Assembly (NCBI GenBank): GCA_002375495.1
Contig: DFLU01000007.1
Span: 100,669-164,668, forward strand
Reading direction: 5' to 3'
DNA from: Flavobacteriaceae bacterium UBA3611
Lineage (GTDB): Bacteria; Bacteroidota; Bacteroidia; Flavobacteriales; Flavobacteriaceae
Length of the DNA: 64,000 nt
Below the pieces are notes generated by a model. The model did no database searches. It had not been told where the DNA came from and worked only from the letters and a program-made list of their open reading frames with translations. Shown here piece by piece: positions 27,185 through 34,769 of the stretch. The translations under genes and the position numbers were made by a program. Position 1 is the stretch's first letter. The number at the start of each line of letters is the position of its first letter.

Positions 27185-28240
27185 ATGAAAATTTTAAAGT
27201 ACCTCTTTTTCTTACTACTTATTGTTGTCATTGGTGGCGCTATCTATTTTGCTACCAAAGATGGTTCGTTCGATGTAGCTGAAACAAAAACCATAGATGC
27301 TCCTGCCGAAGTGATCTATAACAACGTAAAAGATTTCAAAAACTGGGAGGATTGGGGCCCTTGGATGAGCGAAGATCCCGATATGGAAATCACCTATGCC
27401 GAAAAAACCGAAGGTGAAGGTGCCTCGTATTCGTGGACGAGTGATGTTATGGGAGATGGAGCAATGCGGAACACAAAGGTGATTCCGAATAAAGAAATTG
27501 AACAAATTATTGTCTTTAATACACCCTTAGGCGATAGCGAGAGCGATGTGTACTGGAAATTTGAAGAAGGTGAAGCTGCAGGCACAACCGATGTTACCTG
27601 GGGTATGAAAGGGGAACAATCGTTTCTAGAAAAGGTTTTTATGAGTTTTCAATCTGAAGATTTTGAAACAACCTTGCGAACCATGTATGGAAATGGCTTA
27701 ACAAATCTTGACAAAGTGGTGACCGAAACAATGAAAGTGTTTTCAGTGAATGTAGACGGACTCGCACAGCATGGCGGCGGATATTATATGTACAATACCA
27801 CTTCAGCAAAACAAAGCGATATTGGCATGAAGATGGGCGATATGATGGGCCAAGTAATGGGTTTTATGCAGGCCAATAATATTCAGACTGCAGGTATGCC
27901 ATTTACTATTTACAATAACATTGACGACAACAACGGGTCGGTGATTTTTTCGGCTTGTATACCTGTTCGTGATCGGGTAATCACTCCAGAAGGAAGCACC
28001 GTTGTATGCGGATTTATGGAGCCAGTTACTGCACTAAAAACAACCTTAAAAGGGAATTATGACAATCTTTCTGCTGCCTACACAAAAGCGCAAGAATACA
28101 TGGCACAGAACAACTTAACACCCCACCCTACTGCCAATATGTTTGAAGTATATGTCACCGATCCAGGAGATATCCCAAATCCGGCCAATTATGTAACCGA
28201 AGTGTACATTCCCGTACTGGTTCCTGCTGAAAATCAATAG
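27185..28240 (+). CDS. membrane-anchored SRPBCC / GyrI-like domain protein
   Basis: A 351-residue protein with one N-terminal TM helix (~4-24). An SRPBCC (polyketide cyclase-like) domain covers ~30-180 (TKTIDAPAEVIYNNVKDFKNW, the usual opening). A second, AraC effector-binding/GyrI-like domain covers ~190-348. Such fusions are common in Bacteroidota and probably bind hydrophobic ligands. The CrcB gene follows 5 bp later. Confidence 0.85.
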   Translation: MKILKYLFFLLLIVVIGGAIYFATKDGSFDVAETKTIDAPAEVIYNNVKDFKNWEDWGPWMSEDPDMEITYAEKTEGEGASYSWTSDVMGDGAMRNTKVIPNKEIEQIIVFNTPLGDSESDVYWKFEEGEAAGTTDVTWGMKGEQSFLEKVFMSFQSEDFETTLRTMYGNGLTNLDKVVTETMKVFSVNVDGLAQHGGGYYMYNTTSAKQSDIGMKMGDMMGQVMGFMQANNIQTAGMPFTIYNNIDDNNGSVIFSACIPVRDRVITPEGSTVVCGFMEPVTALKTTLKGNYDNLSAAYTKAQEYMAQNNLTPHPTANMFEVYVTDPGDIPNPANYVTEVYIPVLVPAENQ

Positions 28241-28245
28241 GTACA

Positions 28246-28617
28246 ATGAAACAGCTGTTGCTTGTTTTTTTGGGAGGAGGTTTGGGCAGTAGTTTGCGAT
28301 ATATTGTTGGAAACTACCTTAACAATCCAGCTAACGGAATTCCGTATGGTACTTTTGCAGCAAACATTCTGGGTAGCCTAATCATTGGCATTATTCTAGG
28401 CTTGGCGGCAAAGCACCAAACACTCACCCAAAATACTATTTTATTTTTGGCTACTGGCTTTTGTGGAGGTTTTACCACCTTCTCAACTTTTGCATACGAA
28501 AATCACGTACTGCTTAAATCAGGAGACTTTATGAGTTTTGCAGCATATACCGTAGGTAGTTTTGTAATCGGTTTTGCTGCTGTTTTCTTCGGAATTTGGC
28601 TGGTACGTTTCATTTAA
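28246..28617 (+). CDS. crcB: fluoride exporter CrcB/Fluc
   Basis: A 123-residue, four-helix membrane protein with GGGLGSSLRYIVGNY, YGTFAANILGSLIIG and ATGFCGGFTTFSTFAYE, the conserved Fluc pore residues (Asn in TFAAN, Phe and Thr/Ser in GFTTFSTF). The dual-topology dimer exports F-. I see no fluoride riboswitch in front; it is probably co-transcribed with the SRPBCC gene. It overlaps the convergent DUF1684 gene by 4 bp. Confidence 0.94.
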   Translation: MKQLLLVFLGGGLGSSLRYIVGNYLNNPANGIPYGTFAANILGSLIIGIILGLAAKHQTLTQNTILFLATGFCGGFTTFSTFAYENHVLLKSGDFMSFAAYTVGSFVIGFAAVFFGIWLVRFI

Positions 28618-29216
28618 TGATGCCCAAAATCCTTTACCCCAGCTTCTATTCGAATAGCTAGGTCATTTTCGCTTGGCGGAATTGGGCATGAATACCTAGT
28701 ATTATACGCACAATACGGGTTATACGCCTTGTTGAAATCTAACACAATGGTATCGCCTTTCGGTATATAAGCATCCAAAAAACGGCCACCGCCGTAACTT
28801 CCGTCGCCACTTGTTAGGTCTGTAAATGGAAGGAAAAGATAATCGATATATTCAGGATCTTCGCTGGGTGTGGTACTCTGATACAGGTTTAATTGTAGCT
28901 CCTTTCCGAATAAACTAAAATGTGCCTCACCATACTTTACATACTCTGGAAGTCGGGATGTTGATGTTTTCATCAAAAATGGTGTCTCGTTTGGGGTTCG
29001 TACAAAAGTTGCTTCCACCCTATAGTTTAGATCGATTGGATAAAAATCGAGTTCCTCGAAGTTGTCTAAATCGGTTTTCTTGAGTATGGTGGTCTCTGGA
29101 TTCGCGAACTTTTCATTTTCAGAAGTTTGGTATGCTTCAATTTCTTGTATCGCTTCCGATTGTGCATTTGCGAACAGATATAGAGAAGACACTAAAAAAA
29201 TAAACAGCGGTTTCAT
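28614..29216 (-). CDS. DUF1684 secreted protein
   Basis: The start is set at ATG 29216 (MKPLFIFLVSSLYLFANAQ, signal peptide), because a TACATTTG element at 29231-29238 would place the transcript start close to the alternative ATG at 29225. The C-terminal pattern GGGRFLDAYIP...VLDFNKAYNPYCAY...CPIPPSEN, then IRIEAGVKDF, is diagnostic of DUF1684. Function is unknown; it should be periplasmic. Confidence 0.88.
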   Translation of the reverse strand: MKPLFIFLVSSLYLFANAQSEAIQEIEAYQTSENEKFANPETTILKKTDLDNFEELDFYPIDLNYRVEATFVRTPNETPFLMKTSTSRLPEYVKYGEAHFSLFGKELQLNLYQSTTPSEDPEYIDYLFLPFTDLTSGDGSYGGGRFLDAYIPKGDTIVLDFNKAYNPYCAYNTRYSCPIPPSENDLAIRIEAGVKDFGHH

Positions 29217-29230
29217 AGACAACATTTTTT

Positions 29231-29238
29231 CAAATGTA
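29231..29238 (-). promoter_or_regulatory. -7 element of the DUF1684 gene
   Basis: TACATTTG on the minus strand, exact TAnnTTTG; it decides the choice of the 29216 start. Confidence 0.55.
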
Positions 29239-29269
29239 GTTATTTTCTAAGCTCTAACATTTTTTAACC

Positions 29270-29277
29270 TATATTTG
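29270..29277 (+). promoter_or_regulatory. -7 element of the FISUMP-domain gene
   Basis: TATATTTG, exact TAnnTTTG, 40 bp before the ATG at 29318. It forms a divergent promoter pair with the DUF1684 element. Confidence 0.55.
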
Positions 29278-29317
29278 ATTGATTTTCAAACAACTATTCA
29301 CTACCAAATTAATCAAT

Positions 29318-30784
29318 ATGAAACTTTCCAATGTAAATCGCTTTACAGCGATACTGTTATTAGTGCTATTCACTTTTGCCAGTTGCGACAAAGATGATCC
29401 AGAAATAAGTGAAGAAGAACAGGAAGAGATGAACGAAGACCCTGCAAACTCGACAGGACGTTTTTCAGATCATTTAACTTGTAACGTTATTAATGTTCCT
29501 CCAGAAGTAGGCTTAAACTCGTATTACAAAAAGTATATTAATTGCTCAGGAGTTCCCGTGATAAGCTCGGCTGCCGTATCAGACGAAGCTTTAGTACTCG
29601 CTAGTGAGACCGTAGAGTTTATGTTAACCGATTTGGGTAATGTGCGGGCCAAATTAATTGAAGACGGTAATTACGTGGCTATATATCCTGAAGGGGGGAG
29701 TTTAAGTGATTTACCTGAAAATTTTACAGGAGGTCCGAATAGCACGGGTGCTTACTCTAATGGCCCCTCCCTAAAGGCATTGGCGACTGATGCGGCCAGT
29801 CTTTTATGTAATCCTGAAGTGGGGTATGGCCATACCTTGGTTCATGAAATGGCACATATGATAGACGGTGGTGCAATGCGGTTTATCGATAATACATTTA
29901 CAGCTACGCAAACATCAATTTATAATCAAGCAATAGCAAGTGGAAAATGGGCGAATACTTATGCCGCATCGAATCCGAGAGAATACCTAGCCGAAGGAGT
30001 TACGATTTGGTATGGTGTGAATTGGATTGGTCCTGAAGGCGGTGACGGGAATAGAAACAATGTGGGTACGAGAGCTGAGTTACAAGCCTACGACCCTAAC
30101 TTGTATAATTTTATAAATACATATTACAATAACAGCACAGATGTACCAGGATGCCGAACACCCGTGATAAGTGGAACCAGCGCTTCCTGTCCAGATACAG
30201 TTACTGATATTGATGGCAACGTGTACAATGTCGTGAATATTGGCCCCATGTGTTGGATGAAAGAAAATTTAGAAACAACAAAATTTAATGACGGAACTCC
30301 CATCCAGAATATTACTGACAATACAGCATGGCAAAATACAACCTCCCCTGCCTGGTCAACATATGATAACGATGGTTCCAATGGAGATTTATACGGCCAC
30401 CTTTATAATGGCTACGCATTAAACAGCACCAAGCAATTATGCCCCACAGGTTGGCATGTGCCGAGCTATCAAGAATTACAAGACTTAGTTAATTATGCAG
30501 GTGGTGATTACGCTTCGGTAGACCTAAGAACTACTGCTTTATGGAACCCTCCGGGATTGCCAGCCACCAATAGCAGCAATTTTACAGCTTTACCAAGCGG
30601 AATCAGAAACCAAGATGGGTTTTTTCAAGAGGCAGAACGGCGAACTAATTTTGGCTCTCGTACCACGTCCAACTCAAATACAGCTAATTTCTATTCCAAA
30701 GCAATTTTTGGTGACCAAGAAAGAATTTATACAGACAATGTAAAAAAAACATTGGGAATGCCTTGTAGGTGTATCAAAGATTAA
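29318..30784 (+). CDS. lipoprotein: HExxH metalloprotease-like domain plus FISUMP domain
   Basis: The start at 29318 gives a proper lipoprotein signal (FTFASC followed by DKDDPE). The middle region contains LVHEMAHMIDGG, a zinc HExxH, and about 45-50 residues later YLAEGVTIWYG, whose Glu could be the third ligand, as in anthrax-lethal-factor-like or M35-like peptidases. The C-terminal ~200 residues form a FISUMP-type module (DIDGNVYNVVNIGPMCWMKENLETTKFNDG, GWHVPSYQELQDL, GMPCRC), typical of Bacteroidota surface proteins. A secreted or surface protease with an adhesion or binding module is likely. Confidence 0.78.
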   Translation: MKLSNVNRFTAILLLVLFTFASCDKDDPEISEEEQEEMNEDPANSTGRFSDHLTCNVINVPPEVGLNSYYKKYINCSGVPVISSAAVSDEALVLASETVEFMLTDLGNVRAKLIEDGNYVAIYPEGGSLSDLPENFTGGPNSTGAYSNGPSLKALATDAASLLCNPEVGYGHTLVHEMAHMIDGGAMRFIDNTFTATQTSIYNQAIASGKWANTYAASNPREYLAEGVTIWYGVNWIGPEGGDGNRNNVGTRAELQAYDPNLYNFINTYYNNSTDVPGCRTPVISGTSASCPDTVTDIDGNVYNVVNIGPMCWMKENLETTKFNDGTPIQNITDNTAWQNTTSPAWSTYDNDGSNGDLYGHLYNGYALNSTKQLCPTGWHVPSYQELQDLVNYAGGDYASVDLRTTALWNPPGLPATNSSNFTALPSGIRNQDGFFQEAERRTNFGSRTTSNSNTANFYSKAIFGDQERIYTDNVKKTLGMPCRCIKD

Positions 30785-30820
30785 AATATTTAGTACTTTT
30801 ATCCTATCAAAATAAAAATC

Positions 30821-30892
30821 ATGAAAACATATACCTGGATCCAAGAAATCATTACAGTGAGAAATCACCGTGGCAGGATACGTATATGTTGA
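30821..30892 (+). CDS. possible 23-residue leader peptide
   Basis: An ORF starting ATGAAAACATAT and encoding 23 residues, two of them Trp/His-type. It lies 20 bp after a near-consensus -7 element (TACTTTTA, 30794-30801) and ends 28 bp before a terminator hairpin that stands directly in front of the MFS gene. It may be a leader ORF for attenuation or simply chance. Confidence 0.35.
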   Translation: MKTYTWIQEIITVRNHRGRIRIC

Positions 30893-30920
30893 CTATGTAA
30901 CAATAAGACAATTCAATATA

Positions 30921-30950
30921 AAAACGTCCTGCCCAACAGCAGGACGTTTT
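30921..30950 (+). terminator. terminator or attenuator before the MFS gene
   Basis: A perfect 12-bp stem AAAACGTCCTGC / GCAGGACGTTTT with a 6-nt loop, followed by ACTTTTA. It is only 21 bp upstream of the MFS start codon. An upstream stretch (GCAGGATACGT, 30873-30883) could pair with its left arm. Confidence 0.75.
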
Positions 30951-30971
30951 ACTTTTATACCACCCAACCAA

Positions 30972-32204
30972 ATGAAAAAACTATACACAAATTACATCAA
31001 TAACTTCTCAGGGCTTTCTATAGAGATCTGGTTATTGTCTTTGGTAACTTTTGTAAACCGGGCTGGCGCTATGGTACTCCCGTTTCTTTCGCTTTATCTT
31101 GTAAATGAAAAAGGATTTACCCTACCCCAAGTAGGATGGATTATGACAGCTTATGGCGTTGGTTCTTTTTTAGGTACTTGGGTAGGCGGAAGACTTACCG
31201 ACACCATTGGATTTTATAAAGTGATTACGGCAAGTTTGTTTTTGGGCGGACTCGGATTTATAGGACTTCAATTTTTGGATAGTTATTACGGTATTGCCTT
31301 CGGAATGTTTGCCCTCATCTTTATAGCAGACGCTTACAGACCTGCAATTTTTGTGGCTTGTGGTGCCTATAGCAAACCAGAAAACACCACCCGAAGCATT
31401 GCACTTATCCGACTGGCTATAAATTTAGGCTTTTCGATTGGTCCCGTGATCGGGGGGATAATCATCGCAAGTATTAGTTATAGTTCATTATTTTGGATAG
31501 ATGGAATTACATGTGTATTGGCGGCTAGCTTCCTATTTGTACTCTTAAAACCCAAAAAAGTCACAGAAGAAGCTCCTAAAAAGATAAAGTTTGGGCTCCC
31601 TCCTTTAAAAAATAAGTTATTCATGTTGCTTATTCTAATTATGGTATTGAGCACCATGATGTTTGTGCAATACTTTTCTGTAATCCCACTATACTATGAG
31701 CAAGCCCACTTTTTATCTGAAGATGTAATTGGCGCACTACTGTTTCTGAACGGAATCATTATCGTTGTTTTTGAAATGCCCCTGGTGGGTTGGCTAGAAC
31801 GTATCAATATTTCAAAAACCATGGCGACCTTTTGGGGGATGGTCTTTCTGGCACTCAGTTTTATTGTTCTAAATCTGGGCGATTGGTTTGGAATTCTCGT
31901 AATCGGCATGGTGTTAATGACCGTTGGTGAAATGATAGGCTCCCCGTTTTCAAATGCACTAGCCCTAGAAATGGCACCAGAAGGAAGAAAAGGAAGCTAT
32001 ATGGGCTTATATAGCATGAGCTTTTCGGTTTCACATATTTTTGGCCATAACGGCGGCATGAACCTTGTAAACTCATTTGGTTATGCCAACACCTGGTATA
32101 TTATTTTTGGCGTAGTAGCAATCGTAGCTATGCTAAGTCTACTACTCCACCAACGCGTTAAGAAAAGTCGTATTTTAGCGACCACTCCTGAATTTCCTGT
32201 ATGA
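30972..32204 (+). CDS. MFS-family transporter (DHA-type exporter)
   Basis: The start at 30972 gives MKKLYTNYINNFSGLSIEIW; the longer reading would run through the terminator hairpin. A 12-TM protein of 410 residues with motif A variants (GGRLTDTIGFYK between TM2 and TM3) and a domain linker near residue 190-200 (LLKPKKVTEEAPKK). Drug:H+ antiporter-like; the substrate is unknown. It overlaps the DJ-1-like gene by 4 bp (ATGA). Confidence 0.9.
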   Translation: MKKLYTNYINNFSGLSIEIWLLSLVTFVNRAGAMVLPFLSLYLVNEKGFTLPQVGWIMTAYGVGSFLGTWVGGRLTDTIGFYKVITASLFLGGLGFIGLQFLDSYYGIAFGMFALIFIADAYRPAIFVACGAYSKPENTTRSIALIRLAINLGFSIGPVIGGIIIASISYSSLFWIDGITCVLAASFLFVLLKPKKVTEEAPKKIKFGLPPLKNKLFMLLILIMVLSTMMFVQYFSVIPLYYEQAHFLSEDVIGALLFLNGIIIVVFEMPLVGWLERINISKTMATFWGMVFLALSFIVLNLGDWFGILVIGMVLMTVGEMIGSPFSNALALEMAPEGRKGSYMGLYSMSFSVSHIFGHNGGMNLVNSFGYANTWYIIFGVVAIVAMLSLLLHQRVKKSRILATTPEFPV

Positions 32205-32992
32205 AAAAAGTAAGTTTTCTGGTTTTATTGGTATGTAGTGTTTTCGCTTGCGAGGAAATTTCCGATGGCTCTCAAAATAGTTCCGAAGTAGAAAAAATCA
32301 ATTCTAAAATAAATCGAAGCACAACCTCTTCTGAAACGATCGAACGATACCTTCCGAAGTTAGATAGCACTCGTTACAACGTAGGGTTTTTGATCATGGA
32401 TGGGGTGTACAATACCGAACTTACCGCACCGTATGATATTTTTCAGCATACTGTTTTTAGAGAAAATAGTAAGGCCATGAATGTATTCACGGTAGCAAAT
32501 ACATTAGATCCCATCATTACATTTGAAGGCCTCCGGATACTTCCTGATTTTGATTATACGGCAGATGAAATACCACCAATCGATATTTTGGTAGTGCCCA
32601 GTGCCGAGCACCATCTAGATACCGATTTAGAAGATGAACAAATGATACACTTTGTTTCAGAAACTGCTAAAAATGCACAATTTGTTACTTCGCATTGCGA
32701 TGGTGCTTTTGTGCTTGCCAAAGCTGGGTTGTTAGACCAGCATGTTTCTACAACCTTCCCCAGCGATATAGATGCCATGCGAACTATGTTTCCAAAACTA
32801 GATGTTAGGAAAGATTTATTGTTTGTTCATGATGGAAAATACATAACATCGGCAGGTGGGGCAAAAAGTTTTGAAGCGGCATTGTATGTATGTGAATTAC
32901 TCTACGGAAAAGAAATAGCCCAATCATTGGCAGATGGGCTAGTAATAGAATGGGACCTAAAAAAGGTCCCACATCTTATAATAAAAAAGTAA
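32201..32992 (+). CDS. DJ-1/PfpI-like lipoprotein
   Basis: A 263-residue protein with lipobox SVFAC (Cys17), then a class I glutamine-amidotransferase-like fold. Visible elements are VGFLIMDGVYNTELTAPYDIF, DILVVPSAEHH and the nucleophile elbow FVTSHCDGAFVLAKAGLLD. The Cys followed by GAFVLAKAGLLDG-type sequence resembles the GlxA N-terminal/PfpI group. Being lipid-anchored is unusual for DJ-1-like proteins. It is translationally coupled to the MFS exporter, so a shared detoxification role is plausible. Confidence 0.82.
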   Translation: MKKVSFLVLLVCSVFACEEISDGSQNSSEVEKINSKINRSTTSSETIERYLPKLDSTRYNVGFLIMDGVYNTELTAPYDIFQHTVFRENSKAMNVFTVANTLDPIITFEGLRILPDFDYTADEIPPIDILVVPSAEHHLDTDLEDEQMIHFVSETAKNAQFVTSHCDGAFVLAKAGLLDQHVSTTFPSDIDAMRTMFPKLDVRKDLLFVHDGKYITSAGGAKSFEAALYVCELLYGKEIAQSLADGLVIEWDLKKVPHLIIKK

Positions 32993-33005
32993 ATTTTCAG
33001 TATTT

Positions 33006-33218
33006 CTATTTCTTAATTTTTTCAGTCCGGAGATTCTTTTTGATTTTACGTTGCCTTCTTGACAATAGGACCGCATCTAGACATGAAATAAATAATCCAA
33101 TTCCAGCAACCAAACAAACAAACCGTATTGCAGCTGCGCCAGGAAATTCAATACCAGAAAATCCTACAGCAAAGGTTATAATTGTAATCAGTAAAAAATG
33201 TATCGTATAATTTTTCAT
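33006..33218 (-). CDS. small two-helix membrane protein
   Basis: A 70-residue protein with two hydrophobic helices (about 7-22 and 30-50) and a strongly basic C terminus (SRRQRKIKKNLRTEKIKK). No family recognised. It converges on the DJ-1-like gene with a 13-bp gap. The sensible start (MKNYTIHFLL) and topology argue for a real gene. Confidence 0.5.
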   Translation of the reverse strand: MKNYTIHFLLITIITFAVGFSGIEFPGAAAIRFVCLVAGIGLFISCLDAVLLSRRQRKIKKNLRTEKIKK

Positions 33219-33330
33219 GTGTGGGTGTATTTTATTTATAGTACTAAACTACTTTTTTAAACTATACGATTGTACTAATGAAATGTCAATTGTGGATACT
33301 TTAACGCAGTATCATAAAAACTGCAAAAAT

Positions 33331-33786
33331 TTAATGCTTTAGCATTTCAATAGGTTTGATGCTATTGTTTGCCACTACATGCGACAAAACAATTTGTGTT
33401 TTGGTTTCCCCGTAGGAAATAAGTTGGTCGATAAAGTATTCGAGATGTTTTTGGTTGCGGAGTACTACTTCCATCACAATGTTCTCATTTCCGGTAATTC
33501 GATAACAATTAAGTACCTCCTCATACGTCTGTACCTTGTCTAAAAATGGTTTTAATTTTCCCATAAACGCACGCAGGGTAATTATTGCTTTTAATTGATA
33601 GCCTGTTTCAAATGGAGAAACTACGGTTCTATAGCTATGTATGATACCGGCATCTTCCATCTTTTTGATGCGCTCAGATACAGCGGGAGAGCTAATTCCT
33701 ACTGCCCTGCCAATGGCCGAGTTACTGGTCCGAGCATTGCGTTGGAGTTGCTGTAATATTTTCCAATTAAGCTGGTCTAGTTGCAT
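33331..33786 (-). CDS. Lrp/AsnC-family transcriptional regulator
   Basis: A 151-residue protein with an N-terminal AsnC winged helix (LDQLNWKILQQLQRNARTSNSAIGRAVGISSPAVSERIKKMEDAG...) and a C-terminal RAM domain (~65-145, CYRITGNENIVMEVVLRNQKHLEYFI). It senses an amino acid or related small molecule and is divergent from the 131-residue gene at 33914. Confidence 0.94.
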   Translation of the reverse strand: MQLDQLNWKILQQLQRNARTSNSAIGRAVGISSPAVSERIKKMEDAGIIHSYRTVVSPFETGYQLKAIITLRAFMGKLKPFLDKVQTYEEVLNCYRITGNENIVMEVVLRNQKHLEYFIDQLISYGETKTQIVLSHVVANNSIKPIEMLKH

Positions 33787-33913
33787 TTAAAGTTTTTTTT
33801 AAAATTAATTTAAAATTTAAACCAAATATATTAATTTACCTTAATATCAATATCTAATTATACAACTATCTCACTAAATTTGATGGAAATTAATTAAAAT
33901 AGACCCCCAGATC

Positions 33914-34309
33914 GTGTTACCCTCTGCACACCCAAATTTCCCTGAATCGGCTATCTACAAAAAAGCCCAGGATATCTTTGCACTTTCACGAAACATTTCT
34001 CAATACCTTGGCCATGATCTTGCCAGTTTGAAGGAAGATGGAAGTGAGCATCCACATATTTACTTTTCAGGCGATATCGTACAGCAGTCGGTATCATTGG
34101 CTCCTGAAATCCTCAAAGCTGAACGCCAACCGTTTTCCGAACAAAAACAAAAGCACGTTGCCTCTGTAACGCGGCTCGCGAACTTGCTGTATAAAAACTG
34201 TGAACGCTTAGAACGTAGCGGTAGTAACGGCAAAGACTTTTTACCCATTTTACGCAATGAACTGAAAAAATTCAGAAAGTTACAGCGCCATTGGATGTTG
34301 ACGTTGTAA
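33914..34309 (+). CDS. hypothetical helical protein
   Basis: A 131-residue soluble, mostly helical protein with no named family that I recognise. The annotated start would be GTG at 33914; an in-frame stop at 33881 limits any extension. The N-terminal part is reminiscent of short four-helix proteins (AIYKKAQDIFALSRNISQYL, RLANLLYKNCERLERS). It is divergent from the Lrp-type regulator, which may control it. Confidence 0.6.
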   Translation: MLPSAHPNFPESAIYKKAQDIFALSRNISQYLGHDLASLKEDGSEHPHIYFSGDIVQQSVSLAPEILKAERQPFSEQKQKHVASVTRLANLLYKNCERLERSGSNGKDFLPILRNELKKFRKLQRHWMLTL

Positions 34310-34395
34310 TTATTTCATTTCATATCCTCACTAAAACAGACAGTATCATTTAATAAGTAACTTCAATGTGCAGCAAAATGATTCACAATTTTTTG

Positions 34396-34438
34396 GTCAC
34401 TGAGTGCTTCAACATTTCTTGAAGTGTATCGAAGTGAC
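34396..34438. repeat. imperfect inverted repeat
   Basis: GTCACT ... AGTGAC with an inner CTTCAA / TTGAAG pair. It lies just before the 89-bp tandem repeat and resembles dispersed extragenic hairpins of flavobacteria. Confidence 0.45.
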
Positions 34439-34443
34439 AGACC

Positions 34444-34730
34444 CAGGGTAAGCGATTCGCATCCTTAAACCAAAATAGCTAAAGGTGTTCTTAAATAAAC
34501 TAGGAGAATCAGCCTAGACCCTTCGACACGCTCAGGGTAAGCGAATCACAACCTTTAGCCAAAATAGCTAAAGATGTTCTTAAATAAACTAGGAGAATCA
34601 GCCTAGACCCTTCGACAGACTCAGGGTAAACGAATCACAACCTTTAGCCAAAATAGCTAAAGGTGTTATTAAACAAATCAGGAAAATTAGTCTAGACCCT
34701 TCGACACGCTCAGGGTAAGCGATTCGCACT
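34444..34730. repeat. 89-bp tandem repeat, about 3.2 copies
   Basis: Units begin at 34444, 34533, 34622 and 34711 (the last only ~20 bp). Each unit starts CAGGGTAA and ends CCCTTCGACACGCT. Copies 2 and 3 contain a perfect 9-bp hairpin, ACCTTTAGC / GCTAAAGGT; copy 2 has one mismatch in its right arm. The junctions carry CCCTTCGACACGCTCAGGG-type extragenic sequence. The whole 34310-34769 stretch has no gene. An inverted repeat ATTCTTGA / TCAAGAAT (34731-34758) closes it before icmF. Confidence 0.9.
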
Positions 34731-34769
34731 ATTCTTGATTCGTTTCACTCTCAAGAATTGGCTTTCTGC

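Noticed and set aside
28200..28246. Fluoride riboswitch before crcB
   Set aside because: Only 5 bp separate it from the upstream gene, and I see no pseudoknot-type leader.
34444..34730. 89-bp repeats as a CRISPR array
   Set aside because: The whole 89 bp is repeated, so there are no unique spacers; no cas genes nearby.
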